Of a DNA stretch of 64,000 nucleotides, positions 9,189 through 18,412 are shown in pieces. This DNA is from Okeania sp. SIO2C9 (GTDB taxonomy: Bacteria; Cyanobacteriota; Cyanobacteriia; Cyanobacteriales; Microcoleaceae): contig NZ_JAAHGO010000033.1 of assembly GCF_010672455.1 (NCBI RefSeq), forward strand, positions 32,591 to 96,590. The letters run 5' to 3'. How positions within the stretch are numbered: position 1 is the stretch's first letter; each line of letters opens with the position of its first letter. The position numbers and the translations under genes are program-made. The notes beneath the pieces were generated by a model, which was not told where the DNA came from, did not search any database, and worked only from the letters and a program-made list of their open reading frames with translations.

Positions 9189-10381
9189 ATGCGCACTGCC
9201 TACCAATATAAATTAAGGCCTAACTCAGATAAAATAGCCACAATAGAATTGTGGTTAGAATTGTTGCGTCGGCAGTACAACTATAGGTTAGGTGAGCGGT
9301 TCTCATGGTGGTCATAAAACCGTTGTCCAGTTAATGCTTGCCCCTTGGTGCATGCCAATTCCTCAACTAAGAGATAATCCAGATTATTACTCTCAAAAAC
9401 GAGATTTGGTCAATACCAAAGATAAGTTTCCTGACTACAAGCTCATTCATTCTCAGGTATTACAAGATTGCATTAAACCGGTAAAACTTGCCTTTGATAG
9501 ATGGTTGAAAGCAAACAAAAATGGAAATAAATTAGGGAAACCAAGGTTTAAGGGAAAAGGACGTTATCGCAGTTTTACTTATCCTCAAATCAAACTTGAG
9601 TGCATAGAAGAAAATCAAATTAATTTGCCCAAAAGAGGAAAGGTAAAATTAATTCAGCATCGTCCAATACCAGAAGGGTTTATAATTAAAACTGTGACGA
9701 TTAGTCGTAAAGCAGATGGTTATTATATTACTTTATCCCTAGAAGACAAATCAGTTCCAACTTCGACAAGTGAAGAGGAACCTACATTAAAAAATACTCT
9801 GGGAATTGACATGGGGTTGAAGGAATTCTTAGTAACTAGTGTTGGAGAATCTGTCCCCATACCTCAATACTATAGAAAATCTCAGCAGCGATTAAAGACT
9901 CTACAAAAAGGTTTATCCCGAAAGAAAAAAGGAAGTAAAAGGTGGCTCAAAGCTGTTAAAGCTGTTGCCAAACAACATAAAAAGATAGCCGATAAACGTA
10001 AAGATTTCCACTTTAAAACAGCCAATGAATTGTTATTAAAAGCGGATGTTATTGCCCATGTAGACGCGGAGCGGCGTGCCGGAGGCAAACTTAAATATAA
10101 AAGGGCAAGCATTGACTCATTTGAGTAAATCAATTAACGATGCGATTTGGGAGAAAATTCCTATCTATATTTGACTGTCAAAGCCGGAAATGCTGGAGGT
10201 GAAGACTATAGCAGTAAACCCCAAAAATACCAGCCAAGATTGCTCAAACTGTGGGGAAAAAGTCCCGAAAGAATTATCCCAAAGAACTCATTCTTGTCCG
10301 CACTGCGGTACAGTAATAGACAGCGATGTAAACGCGGCGATAAATATAAAAAATAGGGCGGCAAGGCCCAGATGTCCTTAA
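9189..10381 (+). pseudogene. tnpB: tnpB (IS200/IS605 OrfB), multiply frameshifted
   Basis: Translation starts MRTAYQYKLRPNSDK at 9189, meets TAA at about 9314 (GERFSWWS*NRCP), then shifts frame near 9345 into a long stretch (IPQLRDNPDYY... to about 10075). The RuvC-I strand GIDMGLKEFL is present. A short G+C-rich insertion at about 10067-10087 breaks the RuvC-II region, and two more shifts follow before the zinc ribbon CSNCG...CPHCG and the RuvC-III motif, here DSDVNAAINI. TnpB is a programmable RNA-guided nuclease that acts with the transposon-encoded omega-RNA; this copy cannot make it. The N-terminal part matches the fragment at 40402. Confidence 0.85.
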
Positions 10382-10475
10382 AGCTCGTGGAGTCCGACGA
10401 GGTAACGGGACTGCGAAACTAGAAGCCCACACTAAGCTGAAGCTATAGTGTGGGAGTATGTCACTCAGCAGGTTG
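10382..10475 (+). mobile_element. Right end / omega-RNA region of the tnpB element
   Basis: Directly after the tnpB stop: AAGCTCGTGGAGTCCGACGA, then GGGACTGCGAAACTAGAAGC and the hairpin CCCACACTAAGCTGAAGCTATAGTGTGGG ending at GTATGTCAC. The same block occurs inverted at 12068-12190, which defines it as a conserved element end. In this family the omega-RNA scaffold overlaps this end and the guide is copied from the flanking DNA just beyond it. Confidence 0.65.
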
Positions 10476-10619
10476 TAACTCAAAGCAAGTGAATCAAACA
10501 ACAACTTTAAAAGTAGTCTCAATGGTCGAATGACCGGAGAGGGTATGGCGATTGGCACCGCCTTCTGAGCTGCTGCTCTATGCGTACTATGGTACGGTAC
10601 TGGCAATGTGGCCGTTACG

Positions 10620-10700
10620 AGCAATGTGAAAATCGCGGATTTATCCCGATAGAAAACTCCTAATCACGAATCCACGCGGATTTATCCCGTGGAGTGTCAA
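10620..10700. repeat. Second tnpB-family right-end-like segment
   Basis: CACGCGGATTTATCC...GGAGTGTCAAC (10672-10699) is repeated, inverted, next to the tnpB pseudogene at 43208 (43143-43172). It therefore appears to be the terminus of a different TnpB family that has lost its ORF here, just upstream of thrC. Confidence 0.5.
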
Positions 10701-10790
10701 CCTTACTAAAAATTGACCAAAAAGTTATTTATAGCTTTGGCCTAAGGTAAAAAAAATAAAACTTTACAGTAAAAAATTCAAAACTTAAAA

Positions 10791-11882
10791 ATGACCTTAA
10801 CACGGCCCTTTTCTCAGTCAAAATTACAAGGCTGGCCTGGTTTGATTGAAGCATATAGATCCTATCTACCAGTGACAGAAGAAACTCCTGTAATCACATT
10901 GCATGAAGGTAATACTCCTCTCATACCTGTGCCAGCGATCGCCCATCAAATAGGCAGCCAAGTAGAAGTCTTTGTCAAATATGATGGCCTTAATCCCACA
11001 GGTAGTTTCAAAGATAGGGGCATGACTTTAGCCATATCCAAAGCCAAAGAGGAAGGGGCAAAAGCAGTAATCTGCGCTAGTACAGGCAATACTTCAGCTG
11101 CCGCTGCTGCTTATGCTAGACGAGGTGGAATGCGAGCATTTGTCATAATCCCAGATGGTTATGTAGCCCTAGGAAAGTTAGCCCAGGCTTTATTGTATGG
11201 TGCAGAGGTCTTAGCCATCAAGGGAAATTTTGACCAAGCCTTAGAAATTGTCCGGGACGTGGCAGCTAAATATCCTGTCACTTTAGTTAACTCAGTTAAT
11301 CCCTATCGTCTAGAAGGTCAAAAGACGGGAGCTTTTGAGGTAGTAGACACTTTGGGGGATGCCCCAGATTGGCTGTGTATTCCTGTGGGGAATGCAGGAA
11401 ATATCACAGCATATTGGATGGGATTTTGTCAATATCATCAAATCGGAAAATGCGATAACCTTCCGCAAATGATGGGTTTTCAGGCCGCAGGAGCAGCACC
11501 TATTGTTCAAGGTCATCCTGTAGTTCAACCGGAAACAGTGGCCAGCGCCATTAGAATTGGCAATCCTGCTAGTTGGGAAAAAGCTGTAGCAGCTCAACAA
11601 GCTAGTCAAGGAAGTTTTACGGCGGTTACCGATGAAGAAATATTAGAAGCTTATCGTTTATTGGCGTCCAATGAAGGAATTTTTTGTGAGCCTGCGAGTG
11701 CTGCTTCTGTTGCGGGTTTATTGAAAGTCAAAGACCAAGTTCCTAGAGGAGCAAAAGTAGTTTGTGTACTTACTGGTCATGGTCTCAAAGACCCAGATGT
11801 GGCGATTAAACATAGCAATAATCAGTTTCGCCAGGGAATAGAGCCGAATATAGAGGCAGTAGCTGAAGTGATGGGGTTTTAA
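10791..11882 (+). CDS. thrC: Threonine synthase
   Basis: 363 aa fold-type II PLP enzyme that converts O-phospho-L-homoserine to threonine plus phosphate, the last step of threonine synthesis. The cofactor lysine is K74 in [11 protein letters not shown] (69-78). The glycine-rich phosphate loop [13 protein letters not shown], the STGNTSAA segment and the C-terminal [11 protein letters not shown] are all present, and the length fits the short bacterial ThrC class. The ATG at 10791 is the first in frame with the conserved N-terminus. The gene is intact and monocistronic, but is bracketed by transposon ends: a tnpB right end about 90 bp upstream and an inverted tnpB 3' relic about 190 bp downstream. 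No attenuator was evident. Confidence 0.93.
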   Translation: MTLTRPFSQSKLQGWPGLIEAYRSYLPVTEETPVITLHEGNTPLIPVPAIAHQIGSQVEVFVKYDGLNPTGSFKDRGMTLAISKAKEEGAKAVICASTGNTSAAAAAYARRGGMRAFVIIPDGYVALGKLAQALLYGAEVLAIKGNFDQALEIVRDVAAKYPVTLVNSVNPYRLEGQKTGAFEVVDTLGDAPDWLCIPVGNAGNITAYWMGFCQYHQIGKCDNLPQMMGFQAAGAAPIVQGHPVVQPETVASAIRIGNPASWEKAVAAQQASQGSFTAVTDEEILEAYRLLASNEGIFCEPASAASVAGLLKVKDQVPRGAKVVCVLTGHGLKDPDVAIKHSNNQFRQGIEPNIEAVAEVMGF

Positions 11883-12067
11883 AGAAGCGTTCAGCACTCA
11901 GCACTCAGCATTCAGCAAGATTATTTTTTTGAATGTGCCAGAAGGAGATTTCAACCCCTCCTCAACAATTCGGTGCAATAGTTACCTGGGATTTGAACCA
12001 GAGCGGCTAAAAACTGTTCACGTAGTTCCTCAAGGAGGCTAGCTGTTAGCTCCGCATTCGGGTACGC

Positions 12068-12190
12068 AAATTGTGACATACTCCCACACTAAGCTGAAGC
12101 TATAGTGTGAGCTTCTCGTTTCGCAGTCCCGGTATTCCGTCGGACAAGCGCGTGCTTTAAGGACGGGATGCCCCGCCGCCCTTTTGGCCA
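12068..12190 (-). pseudogene. 3' relic of a tnpB element, inverted relative to the one at 9189
   Basis: Read on the minus strand it encodes KRAAGHPVLKA, the usual TnpB C-terminal tail, followed by GGGACTGCGAAACGAGAAGC and the same TAGTGTGGGAGTATGTCAC end as at 10382-10475. Everything 5' of the tail is missing. With the copy upstream it flanks thrC in inverted orientation. Confidence 0.7.
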
Positions 12191-12384
12191 ATCAAAAAGC
12201 TGCTCACCTAGGGCCGCCATCAGATTTGACATTCCCAACGGATTACTAGGATTTCTGGGATCTCACCCCTAATCTTATTTGATTTTCATGGTTGATCGCT
12301 GGCGGTTGTTAACTCAAACCAGCTTAAATTTATCATCACATAAAATTTGTAAATTAATGGGACATCGAGTCCCATTAATTGACC

Positions 12385-12434
12385 GTCGATTCATCTCACA
12401 CCAAATTTTCAATTATGGTGTGAGATGAATCGAC
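12385..12434. repeat. Perfect 19-bp inverted repeat
   Basis: GTCGATTCATCTCACACCA (12385-12403) and its exact complement (12416-12434) separated by 12 bases. It shares its core with the hairpin at 9021-9073. There is no following T-run, so it is not a standard terminator; a mobile palindromic element is more likely. Confidence 0.7.
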
Positions 12435-12523
12435 GCTCTAGCTAAAAGCTGATAGCTAGTTAAAGGGAGGCAGAAGGTAGAAGGAAGGAAAATATTTTTG
12501 GTTCTACTTTTGAGCTTTTCTCT

Positions 12524-13147
12524 CTAATCTTTACTACTGGGTAAGCGGGGCAATGGCCTTTCATTGGGTGGCAACTGAGCAGCATTGGGAGAGAAGCTTT
12601 CCTTTAGTTGGATTTGATTTTGAGCTTGAATATTGGCTTCTGCTTTTGACTGAATATCAAGAGTAATTTCCGATTTTTGTTGTTTGTTTGATTTGGCTTT
12701 GGCCAGAATATCTACTGCATCTGCCAAAGCATTTGTTAAGCTTGTACGAGTATTTGTATGATTGACTTGCTCTTGTTGGAGGGCTTCAGTTAATTTTTGG
12801 ACTTGTGCAAAAGCACGGTCGCGTTCTTGGACTACTTCAATGATTTTGGCCTTAAATTCAGCCAAAGTTTGTAAATTTTCGATTTGCTGTTCAATAGTTG
12901 TTGCACTTTCATCTATACTCTCTTCAACAGATGGAAAACCTTGTAATTTCTGAGCTTGGGCTTTTAAAGTCTGAATAGTTTTTTGAGCTAGTTGATTTTC
13001 CGTTCGTCGTTGTTGAGCTTCAGTATTGTAGAGTTGACGCCACTTGGAGGCACTATCCTGGGCGACATTTAATTCTGTTTGAAGTTTTACTATTTTCTCT
13101 TGAAGAGCCTTAATTTCATTTAACCACGGGGTTATGTCCTGATTCAT
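12524..13147 (-). CDS. Coiled-coil protein, unknown function
   Basis: 207 aa, almost entirely predicted helix with heptads from about residue 8 to 150 (for example LQEKIVKLQTELNVAQ and QIENLQTLAEFKAKII), Gln/Glu/Lys-rich, then a Pro-rich tail (LPPNERPLPRLP). No signal peptide or membrane segment, so cytoplasmic. It resembles coiled-coil proteins conserved among filamentous cyanobacteria, but no named family could be assigned. It is monocistronic and transcribed divergently from the repeat pair upstream. Confidence 0.6.
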   Translation of the reverse strand: MNQDITPWLNEIKALQEKIVKLQTELNVAQDSASKWRQLYNTEAQQRRTENQLAQKTIQTLKAQAQKLQGFPSVEESIDESATTIEQQIENLQTLAEFKAKIIEVVQERDRAFAQVQKLTEALQQEQVNHTNTRTSLTNALADAVDILAKAKSNKQQKSEITLDIQSKAEANIQAQNQIQLKESFSPNAAQLPPNERPLPRLPSSKD

Positions 13148-13179
13148 ATCATATTTTAGATTATAGAGTGTTCATCTCA

Positions 13180-13414
13180 TCGGGTGATTTTCCCGCGAAG
13201 GTTGTCTTGGCAATTTTAAACTATACCAAGAGAAATATAGTTTAGGATGGTAGATAATTAAAGGAAACAGGAAAATACTATAGCGCTACACAAATTCGGG
13301 TGATTTTCCCGCGAAGGTTGTCTTGGCAATTTTAGACTATACCAAGAATAGAAGTATATTTTAGGACAGTAGATACTAAAAGGGAACAGGGAAATACTAT
13401 AGCGCTACACAAAT
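13180..13414. repeat. Two tandem copies of a ~117-bp repeat
   Basis: Copy 1 at 13180-13295 and copy 2 at 13296-13414 both run from TCGGGTGATTTTCCCGCGAA to ACTATAGCGCTACACAAAT with about 90% identity. The unit contains an inverted repeat around CTATACCAAG. No coding potential. It sits just upstream of the coiled-coil gene's start on the minus strand, so it may carry duplicated promoter sequence. Confidence 0.75.
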
Positions 13415-14848
13415 ACGCTCTTGAAATTCCTCTGTATCCTTGTTCCCTAAAACCGAGTCCGCATTCCCGCACCCCGCGGGTTCGTACCGCTATTCGCTAC
13501 TGACTTATATGAAATACTAAAATTTTTGCTACAAATAATTAGGCTGTTTCAAGAACTCGGGTAGGGGAGGTGTGGGTTGGGCGACTTACAGGAGGACCGA
13601 GTCAGTAGAAATAGCTTATCATTTATTTATAGTCAAACCCTGTTTTTAGTCAAATCGAAATTTCTAGGTAAAGCCTTTTAAGCAGGGAAATTATTCGTAG
13701 CATTCTTTTTTATATTTCATATTACAACTAAAATTTATTGTCAAATGTCAAAAGACGTAGTGCTATAACTTTTACTTCAACTAATATGAAAATAAAATTT
13801 ATTAGTGTTTTGTTTCAAAGCATAGATGATTGGTATTGGAAAACAAAATAGTGATTTAAATTAGCAATAACCCAGAGCTGTTTCATTCTAAAAAGTTCCA
13901 TTTTATGTCTTGACGAAACCACATTATTTCAGGCTTTAGGAGATTTATCTTTCGCTGTCTGAAAATCAATAAATTCATTGCCAAAATCTAGAATGAAATC
14001 ACCCTGGCAATAACCGAAAGTAAATTCAGTTATCAGTTATCAGTTAGTGACAGAGGAACTACGTTATCAGTACCTTCTGCAATAGGGAAGCTTTGAATAT
14101 GCAGAATTTTCTTTTTTATTTCCTTCAGAAGTTGACCTTGAGACTCAATATTTTTGGTCAAATTTATATTCGACTTTACCAGTAACAACATTGCCTTTAC
14201 TCTACTCTACTAAAATTATCATTATTAAGCAAAATATCTGAATTTTAAGCTCCTAGAGATCAATCTAGGAATATACTTTTTACTTTTACACTACATTAAA
14301 GGAGGAGTCGATCTTATTTAAATCAAAAATACCAAATTCAAAAAAGGTAGTTACATCTTCATTTGTAATTTATTCCTACAATAAAAAAATCTAAATCCCA
14401 TATAATCTAAAAATCAAACCTTTTTCCCCTCTTTTTTATTATGTTTTTCTTTCTCTATTCCCAGTTAAATTTTCCCTATTTCCTGTGTCGTAACTGTAGC
14501 AATATTTTATGAAATTGGTATAAGTTGCTAAAAATATCTATTCCCTAGAAAAATATTTCTGTAAAATCACTTGTTCAAATTGCTATGATACCTTATGGAA
14601 TTATAGATTTTCGATGCCTGGATTGGAAAAATTTTGTCTGTGTGCAACTTTCATGTTTATTTCTTTTAGCAAACTTTTTCTATAATAGATTACTATTGAA
14701 TTCTGATTTTTGCCCTCAATAAAGTAATTTATTTTAGTACATTTTCCGAAATTTATAAATTTATAATTGTTGTTTTGAAGTTTTTGTTATTTGACAAATT
14801 ATTCTCTCTTAAAAGTAACTCAGATAAACATTTTTGCCTAAAAGCCCT
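13415..14848. other. 1.4-kb intergenic region without a recognised gene
   Basis: A G+C-rich patch at 13450-13500 (CCCGCACCCCGCGGGTTCG) and its partly complementary counterpart at 13555-13610 (GGTGTGGG...CCGAGTCAGTAG) may be ends of a small mobile element. A TATCAGTTATCAGTTA microsatellite is near 14030. The remainder is AT-rich with no ORF that looks coding on either strand. The last 150 bp is the likely promoter of the YihY gene. Confidence 0.5.
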
Positions 14849-16036
14849 ATGAGGTTTCTCCACTTTTTACGTCACTTTAATTCTGCCACATTGCGAGAGG
14901 TTTTAAACCACTCCAATAGGCAGCGATTTTTAAACTTATTAACTCCAATTGCTAAACGTGGTTATGGCATGATATTGACGATATTAAAAATGATCGTCAA
15001 GCATATACTGAAGCGAATAGTTCGTTTTTTTCAGTTCATCCTACATCTAAATTTTAATACCATTAAACAAGTATGTATTTGTGCTGGCAAAAGCAGATTA
15101 TCAGGTTTATCAGCCGAGATGGCCTATAATGCTATGCTCGCTTTATTTCCGGGATTATTAACAATAATTGCAGCAATTGGATTATTTGAATCTTTGCGAT
15201 CGCCTCTATTACAAATGGGTAGTTTACTAACAGATATAGTACCTAATCAAGTGCGATTTTTAATTAGCAGTGCTGTTGATGAAATTCTGAAAACCCGCAA
15301 CAAAGAAATATTTTCTTTCAGTTTTATTGGCTCAATATGGATATTTTCTAGCGTACTGACTTCTGCTATGGCAGCTCTTGACGAAATTCATCAAGTTCCT
15401 CTTGAGAAAAAACGACCTTTTTGGAAAGCAAAGTTAGTTTCTTTAGGACTAACTATTGGTACTCTCATATTATTAATTATTGCCTCTGGATTAGTATTAG
15501 TTAGTGACTTAATTGTAGACATGATTGCTCGGCAAAGTTGTTTACTAGAAACTCTACCAAATTGTCCCCCTGACCAGGTTGCTAGTTGTTTATTTCAAGA
15601 ACCAGTTGATAATTGTGTGTTGAAGTCACAATTATTAGAAACTTGGGGTCAATTAAGATGGCCGATTACTTTAGGAATAGTTTCTACAGCTTTTGCTTTT
15701 GTTTATCGTTTTGGTCCAAGTAGTAGACGGAAAAGTACACCTATTATGCCTGGTGCAATTATATCAGCATTAATGTGGGCAGGAGCTTCTAATTTATTTC
15801 GTTTATACGTTTTTCATTTTGGCAACTATAACCGAACTTATGGAACTATTGGTACTTTTATTATTTTATTGTTGTGGTTATATATTAGTTCATTGGTGGT
15901 ATTAATTGGGGCACAATTAAATGTAACAGTAGGGGAGGCAATGGCACGAGATAATGCTCAGCATCTACTACAGGAACGATCGGTTATAGAAGGAGGAGAA
16001 AGTATTAGAAAAAACGGCAAAAAAAGTATGAATTAA
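14849..16036 (+). CDS. YihY/virulence factor BrkB family membrane protein
   Basis: 395 aa from the ATG at 14849; a TTG at 14834 would add five residues. After a basic N-terminal region of about 95 residues come six hydrophobic spans at roughly 110-130, 160-185, 205-235, 280-300, 310-335 and 345-370. Family marks include AEMAYNAMLALFPGLL, PFWKAKLVSLGLT and YGTIGTFIILLLWLY. The family was once called ribonuclease BN, but it is an integral membrane family of uncertain transport function. A loop around residue 245 is rich in cysteine (CLLETLPNC...CLFQ...C), unusual here and possibly disulphide-forming. Monocistronic. Confidence 0.82.
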   Translation: MRFLHFLRHFNSATLREVLNHSNRQRFLNLLTPIAKRGYGMILTILKMIVKHILKRIVRFFQFILHLNFNTIKQVCICAGKSRLSGLSAEMAYNAMLALFPGLLTIIAAIGLFESLRSPLLQMGSLLTDIVPNQVRFLISSAVDEILKTRNKEIFSFSFIGSIWIFSSVLTSAMAALDEIHQVPLEKKRPFWKAKLVSLGLTIGTLILLIIASGLVLVSDLIVDMIARQSCLLETLPNCPPDQVASCLFQEPVDNCVLKSQLLETWGQLRWPITLGIVSTAFAFVYRFGPSSRRKSTPIMPGAIISALMWAGASNLFRLYVFHFGNYNRTYGTIGTFIILLLWLYISSLVVLIGAQLNVTVGEAMARDNAQHLLQERSVIEGGESIRKNGKKSMN

Positions 16037-16324
16037 TGGTAACATTTCCTGCAGACTGCTGCGCAAACAACTATTAGCGCTTCAGCAGTCAGCAATAAAA
16101 ATCAAATAAGCTATTATTGTCAGTATTCAGCTCTTAGTTTTTTAATGAATGAAGCAAGCATTCGTTTAACTTCTATTACATTTTAATCAGATAATGAACC
16201 ACAAGAAGGATGAGTTTGAGTTCAATTCATACAATTATATGGCGGGAAATGTAGATGTTTCTCAAGAGATGATAGCTGACTGCGGAATGCTGTTTGCGCA
16301 GAATTCCGCAGGAAATACTTACAA
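16037..16324. repeat. Intergenic region with TTTGCGCAG-type short repeats
   Basis: Carries CTGCTGCGCAAAC (about 16058-16070) and a palindromic pair GGAATGCTGTTTGCGCAGAATTCCGCAGG (16284-16312). This belongs to the dispersed short repeat family found at many other points of the window. No gene seen. Confidence 0.6.
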
Positions 16325-16516
16325 TTAATGTGGTCGTTGTAAGAGGCTAATTACACCAGTTGTTATGGATAAGAAAATTAGAAACAAAATCACTCCTCCT
16401 GGTAAAAATGCCAGAAATTTAAAGCCTCTGAGGAGCCATACTAATAGAGTTATAATTGTGAGAATGCCACAAATATAAGAAAATTGAGGAATTGGAAAAT
16501 TGTAATTTTTACTCAT
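16325..16516 (-). CDS. Small two-TM membrane protein, conserved in cyanobacteria
   Basis: 63 aa with two hydrophobic spans (about 14-33 and 36-58) linked by RGFKFLAFLPGG. The ATG is preceded by a clean non-coding region. Small proteins with this WLLRGF-x-x-L-x-FLPGG pattern are familiar from cyanobacterial genomes, but their role is unknown to me. Transcribed convergently with the YihY gene. Confidence 0.6.
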   Translation of the reverse strand: MSKNYNFPIPQFSYICGILTIITLLVWLLRGFKFLAFLPGGVILFLIFLSITTGVISLLQRPH

Positions 16517-16574
16517 GGAGTTTGGTTCATATCTATATGTATTTAACTATCAAAAATATTGTTACTATTTTAGT

Positions 16575-16750
16575 AAGCATTTCCTCCGGAATGCCAAGCA
16601 AACAGCGATTAGTATTTCCTACGGAATGCTCCGCAAACAGCATTTCCGTTTGTCATGCTACGCAAACAGATGTATGAACGTACAAGACTTACTAAAGTTA
16701 GTTTGTTACCTTTTTCTTTCGGTGCGGAATGCTACGCAAACATAATTTTG
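16575..16750. repeat. Cluster of four short palindromic repeats
   Basis: Four copies of a GGAATGCTxCGCAAAC-type unit: near 16588 (GGAATGCCAAGCAAAC), 16622 (GGAATGCTCCGCAAAC), 16655 (CATGCTACGCAAAC) and 16727 (GGAATGCTACGCAAAC), most preceded by a TTTCC or TTTCG. Small ORFs on the plus strand here are made only of these repeats and are not believed. Confidence 0.65.
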
Positions 16751-16859
16751 AATTCTCCTTCTAAGATAATAAGTTAATAGCTGATAGCTGATAGCTGACT
16801 GCTTACCTATTTTAGCTTAAGACCTATATAACGAATGATGATTTTTCCAGGTCTTAATT

Positions 16860-16975
16860 CTTCAGAAAAATAAAGTCACCAAGCACCAGGAGTCATGGGT
16901 AGATGACAATTAAAAAGAAGTTTTTTACCATCAGGACATTTAATAGTTAGTTGTTGTCTAAACTGTTGAATTATT
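16860..16975 (-). pseudogene. Unidentified protein fragment
   Basis: On the minus strand a short frame reads SIIQQFRQQLTIKCPDG then KKLLFNCHLPMTPGAW before a stop, with no start and a composition like a real protein. It lies just past the truncated AAA gene and may be the end of another lost gene. Confidence 0.3.
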
Positions 16976-16978
16976 GAG

Positions 16979-17458
16979 TCACTTTATGGAGTTATTTTGC
17001 TGTTGTTGTAGTTGAAAATCTGACATTTGAGAAAATAAACGTGGATCTAAATGTTCAGCTTGAAGATAATGGAATTTTTGATTAAAAAGACTAAGTTTAT
17101 AAGTATCAGAAGTAACAGGTTGTGAGGCAAGATTTAGAACATCCTTTTCTCGGTCGTAGGAGAAATTCCAGATTCCTTGCTTGTCATTTTGCCAAACAAT
17201 TTCAAAACTAATAAAATCATCTTTTGCTCCTTCAAATAGTGCATCTTGAGTAGTACCTATAGAAACTAATTCACCATTCAGTGCTAAACCTTGATTTTCT
17301 AAAAGTCCTTGTTGATAAGATTGACGCATTAAAAGTAGTGCTTGTAAGACAGAATATTTGTCCGTGCTATTTAGACCAGAAAGTAAAGTTAATGGTTTAA
17401 AATATAGAAATTGATTGGCAAAAGGTTTAAAGTTTGTCAAATGTACTGAACTAATCAT
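16979..17458 (-). pseudogene. N-terminal fragment of an AAA ATPase (OLD/DUF3696-like)
   Basis: 159 aa. It opens with ISSVHLTNFKPFANQ and a Walker-A-like GLNSTDKYSVLQALL at 29-43, as in SMC/OLD-like ATPases with DUF3696, where G-x-N-G-S-G-K-S is expected; here the glycine and first serine of the loop have changed (STDKYS). The frame ends after HYLQAEHLDPR...QQQQ, before any Walker B or the C-terminal domain, so more than half the protein is missing. Its ATG overlaps the end of the DUF262 relic by 8 bp, as in intact defence-type pairs. Confidence 0.6.
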
Positions 17459-17903
17459 TTATAACTGCTCTGATAATTTTTTCAATAGTTTCAAAACGAT
17501 CTTCTATCTTATCTTGAGCTTGAGATATAGACTAGACAAATTCTTTGCCTTTATCTACATATTCGGTAAATTTATCTATTAAGTCTTGCTTCCTCATTTT
17601 AAGTTTTTGAAATTCTTGACTGTTAAGCTGACTAATATGAAATGACCAGGTTTAAAATAACGCTTTATTAGAAAGTAACAAGGTTTCAGATAATGTTTTA
17701 TCAAGTGAATATCTTCTTGATTTATGAGATTGACGAATAGGTTGATTGCCAAATATTTTTTGATAGGTAATCATAGTATTTTTGAATTTATTAGCAAGTT
17801 GTTTGATTTCATAGTCAGATAAACTATTAATTTTTTTCATGGCATTATCTAAAAATGCTTCTCTTTTATATATTGCATAATCTTTATAATTTGAAATTGA
17901 CAA
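17451..17903 (-). pseudogene. C-terminal relic of a DUF262 (GmrS-like) protein
   Basis: One continuous frame reads AIYKREAFLDNAMKKINSLS, FKNTMITYQKIFGNQ, then SNKALF*TWSFHISQLNSQEF and KEFV*SISQAQDKIEDRFETI, matching the C-terminal helical end of DUF262 proteins (FGxxAFR, NKALFE-W, SISQ...RF-x-x-I). Two nonsense codons (TAA 17652-17654 and a TAG near 17530) and a short local duplication (SLDKTLSETLLLSNKALF) kill it, and the nuclease domain is absent. DUF262 proteins are GmrSD-type restriction factors against modified DNA, often paired with an AAA partner as here. Confidence 0.6.
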
Positions 17904-17948
17904 CTGTGAAAAAGAATTATAGTATCAAGTACTAATCCTTAATCTTAG

Positions 17949-18412
17949 CTATTTATATTTAGCTCAATTATCAACCTATAGATATTGGCGAGATATTGGC
18001 GATCGCTTCACTAATCAATCAATTGAACCTCTCTGAAAAATTCATGTGTAAATCTCAATCAATTTCCCGAATTATTCCCCTAATCCTAATTTCAATTCTC
18101 ACCAAAAATTTAGATAATTGAATCTGAAGTTTTTCAGCAAAACGCTATTTATATTTAGCTCAATTATCAATTTATAGCTGTGAGCGATCGCTTCACTAAT
18201 CAACAAATGTAATATCTCTCAAAATATCATGGTTAAATCAAAATCAATTTCCCGAATTATCGCCCTAATCCTAATTTCAATTCTCACCAAAAATTTAGAT
18301 AATTGAATCTGAAGTTTTTCAGCAAAACGCTATTTATATTTAGCTCAATTATCAATTTATAGCTGTGAGCGATCGCTCCATACTCAACAAATTTAATCTC
18401 TCTCAAAATATC
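17949..18412 (+). repeat. Triplicated leader and signal-peptide region of the GHL10 gene
   Basis: Copies start at CTATTTATATTTAGCTC at 17949, 18145 and 18330 (periods 196 and 185 bp). Each continues through a HIP1 site into codons for KS(K/Q)SISRII. Copies 1 and 2 end in a stop after about 24 codons (...LTKNLDN); copy 3 is joined to the functional gene at 18413. So the promoter, leader and start of the signal peptide have been duplicated twice. Confidence 0.85.

Noticed and set aside
10274..10624. Minus-strand ORF of 116 codons
   Set aside because: It overlaps the tnpB 3' end and its right-end structure on the other strand; composition does not look like a protein.
13450..13500. tRNA-like segment (CCCGCGGGTTCGTACC)
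   Set aside because: A T-loop-like GGTTCG is present but no acceptor or anticodon stems could be formed around it.
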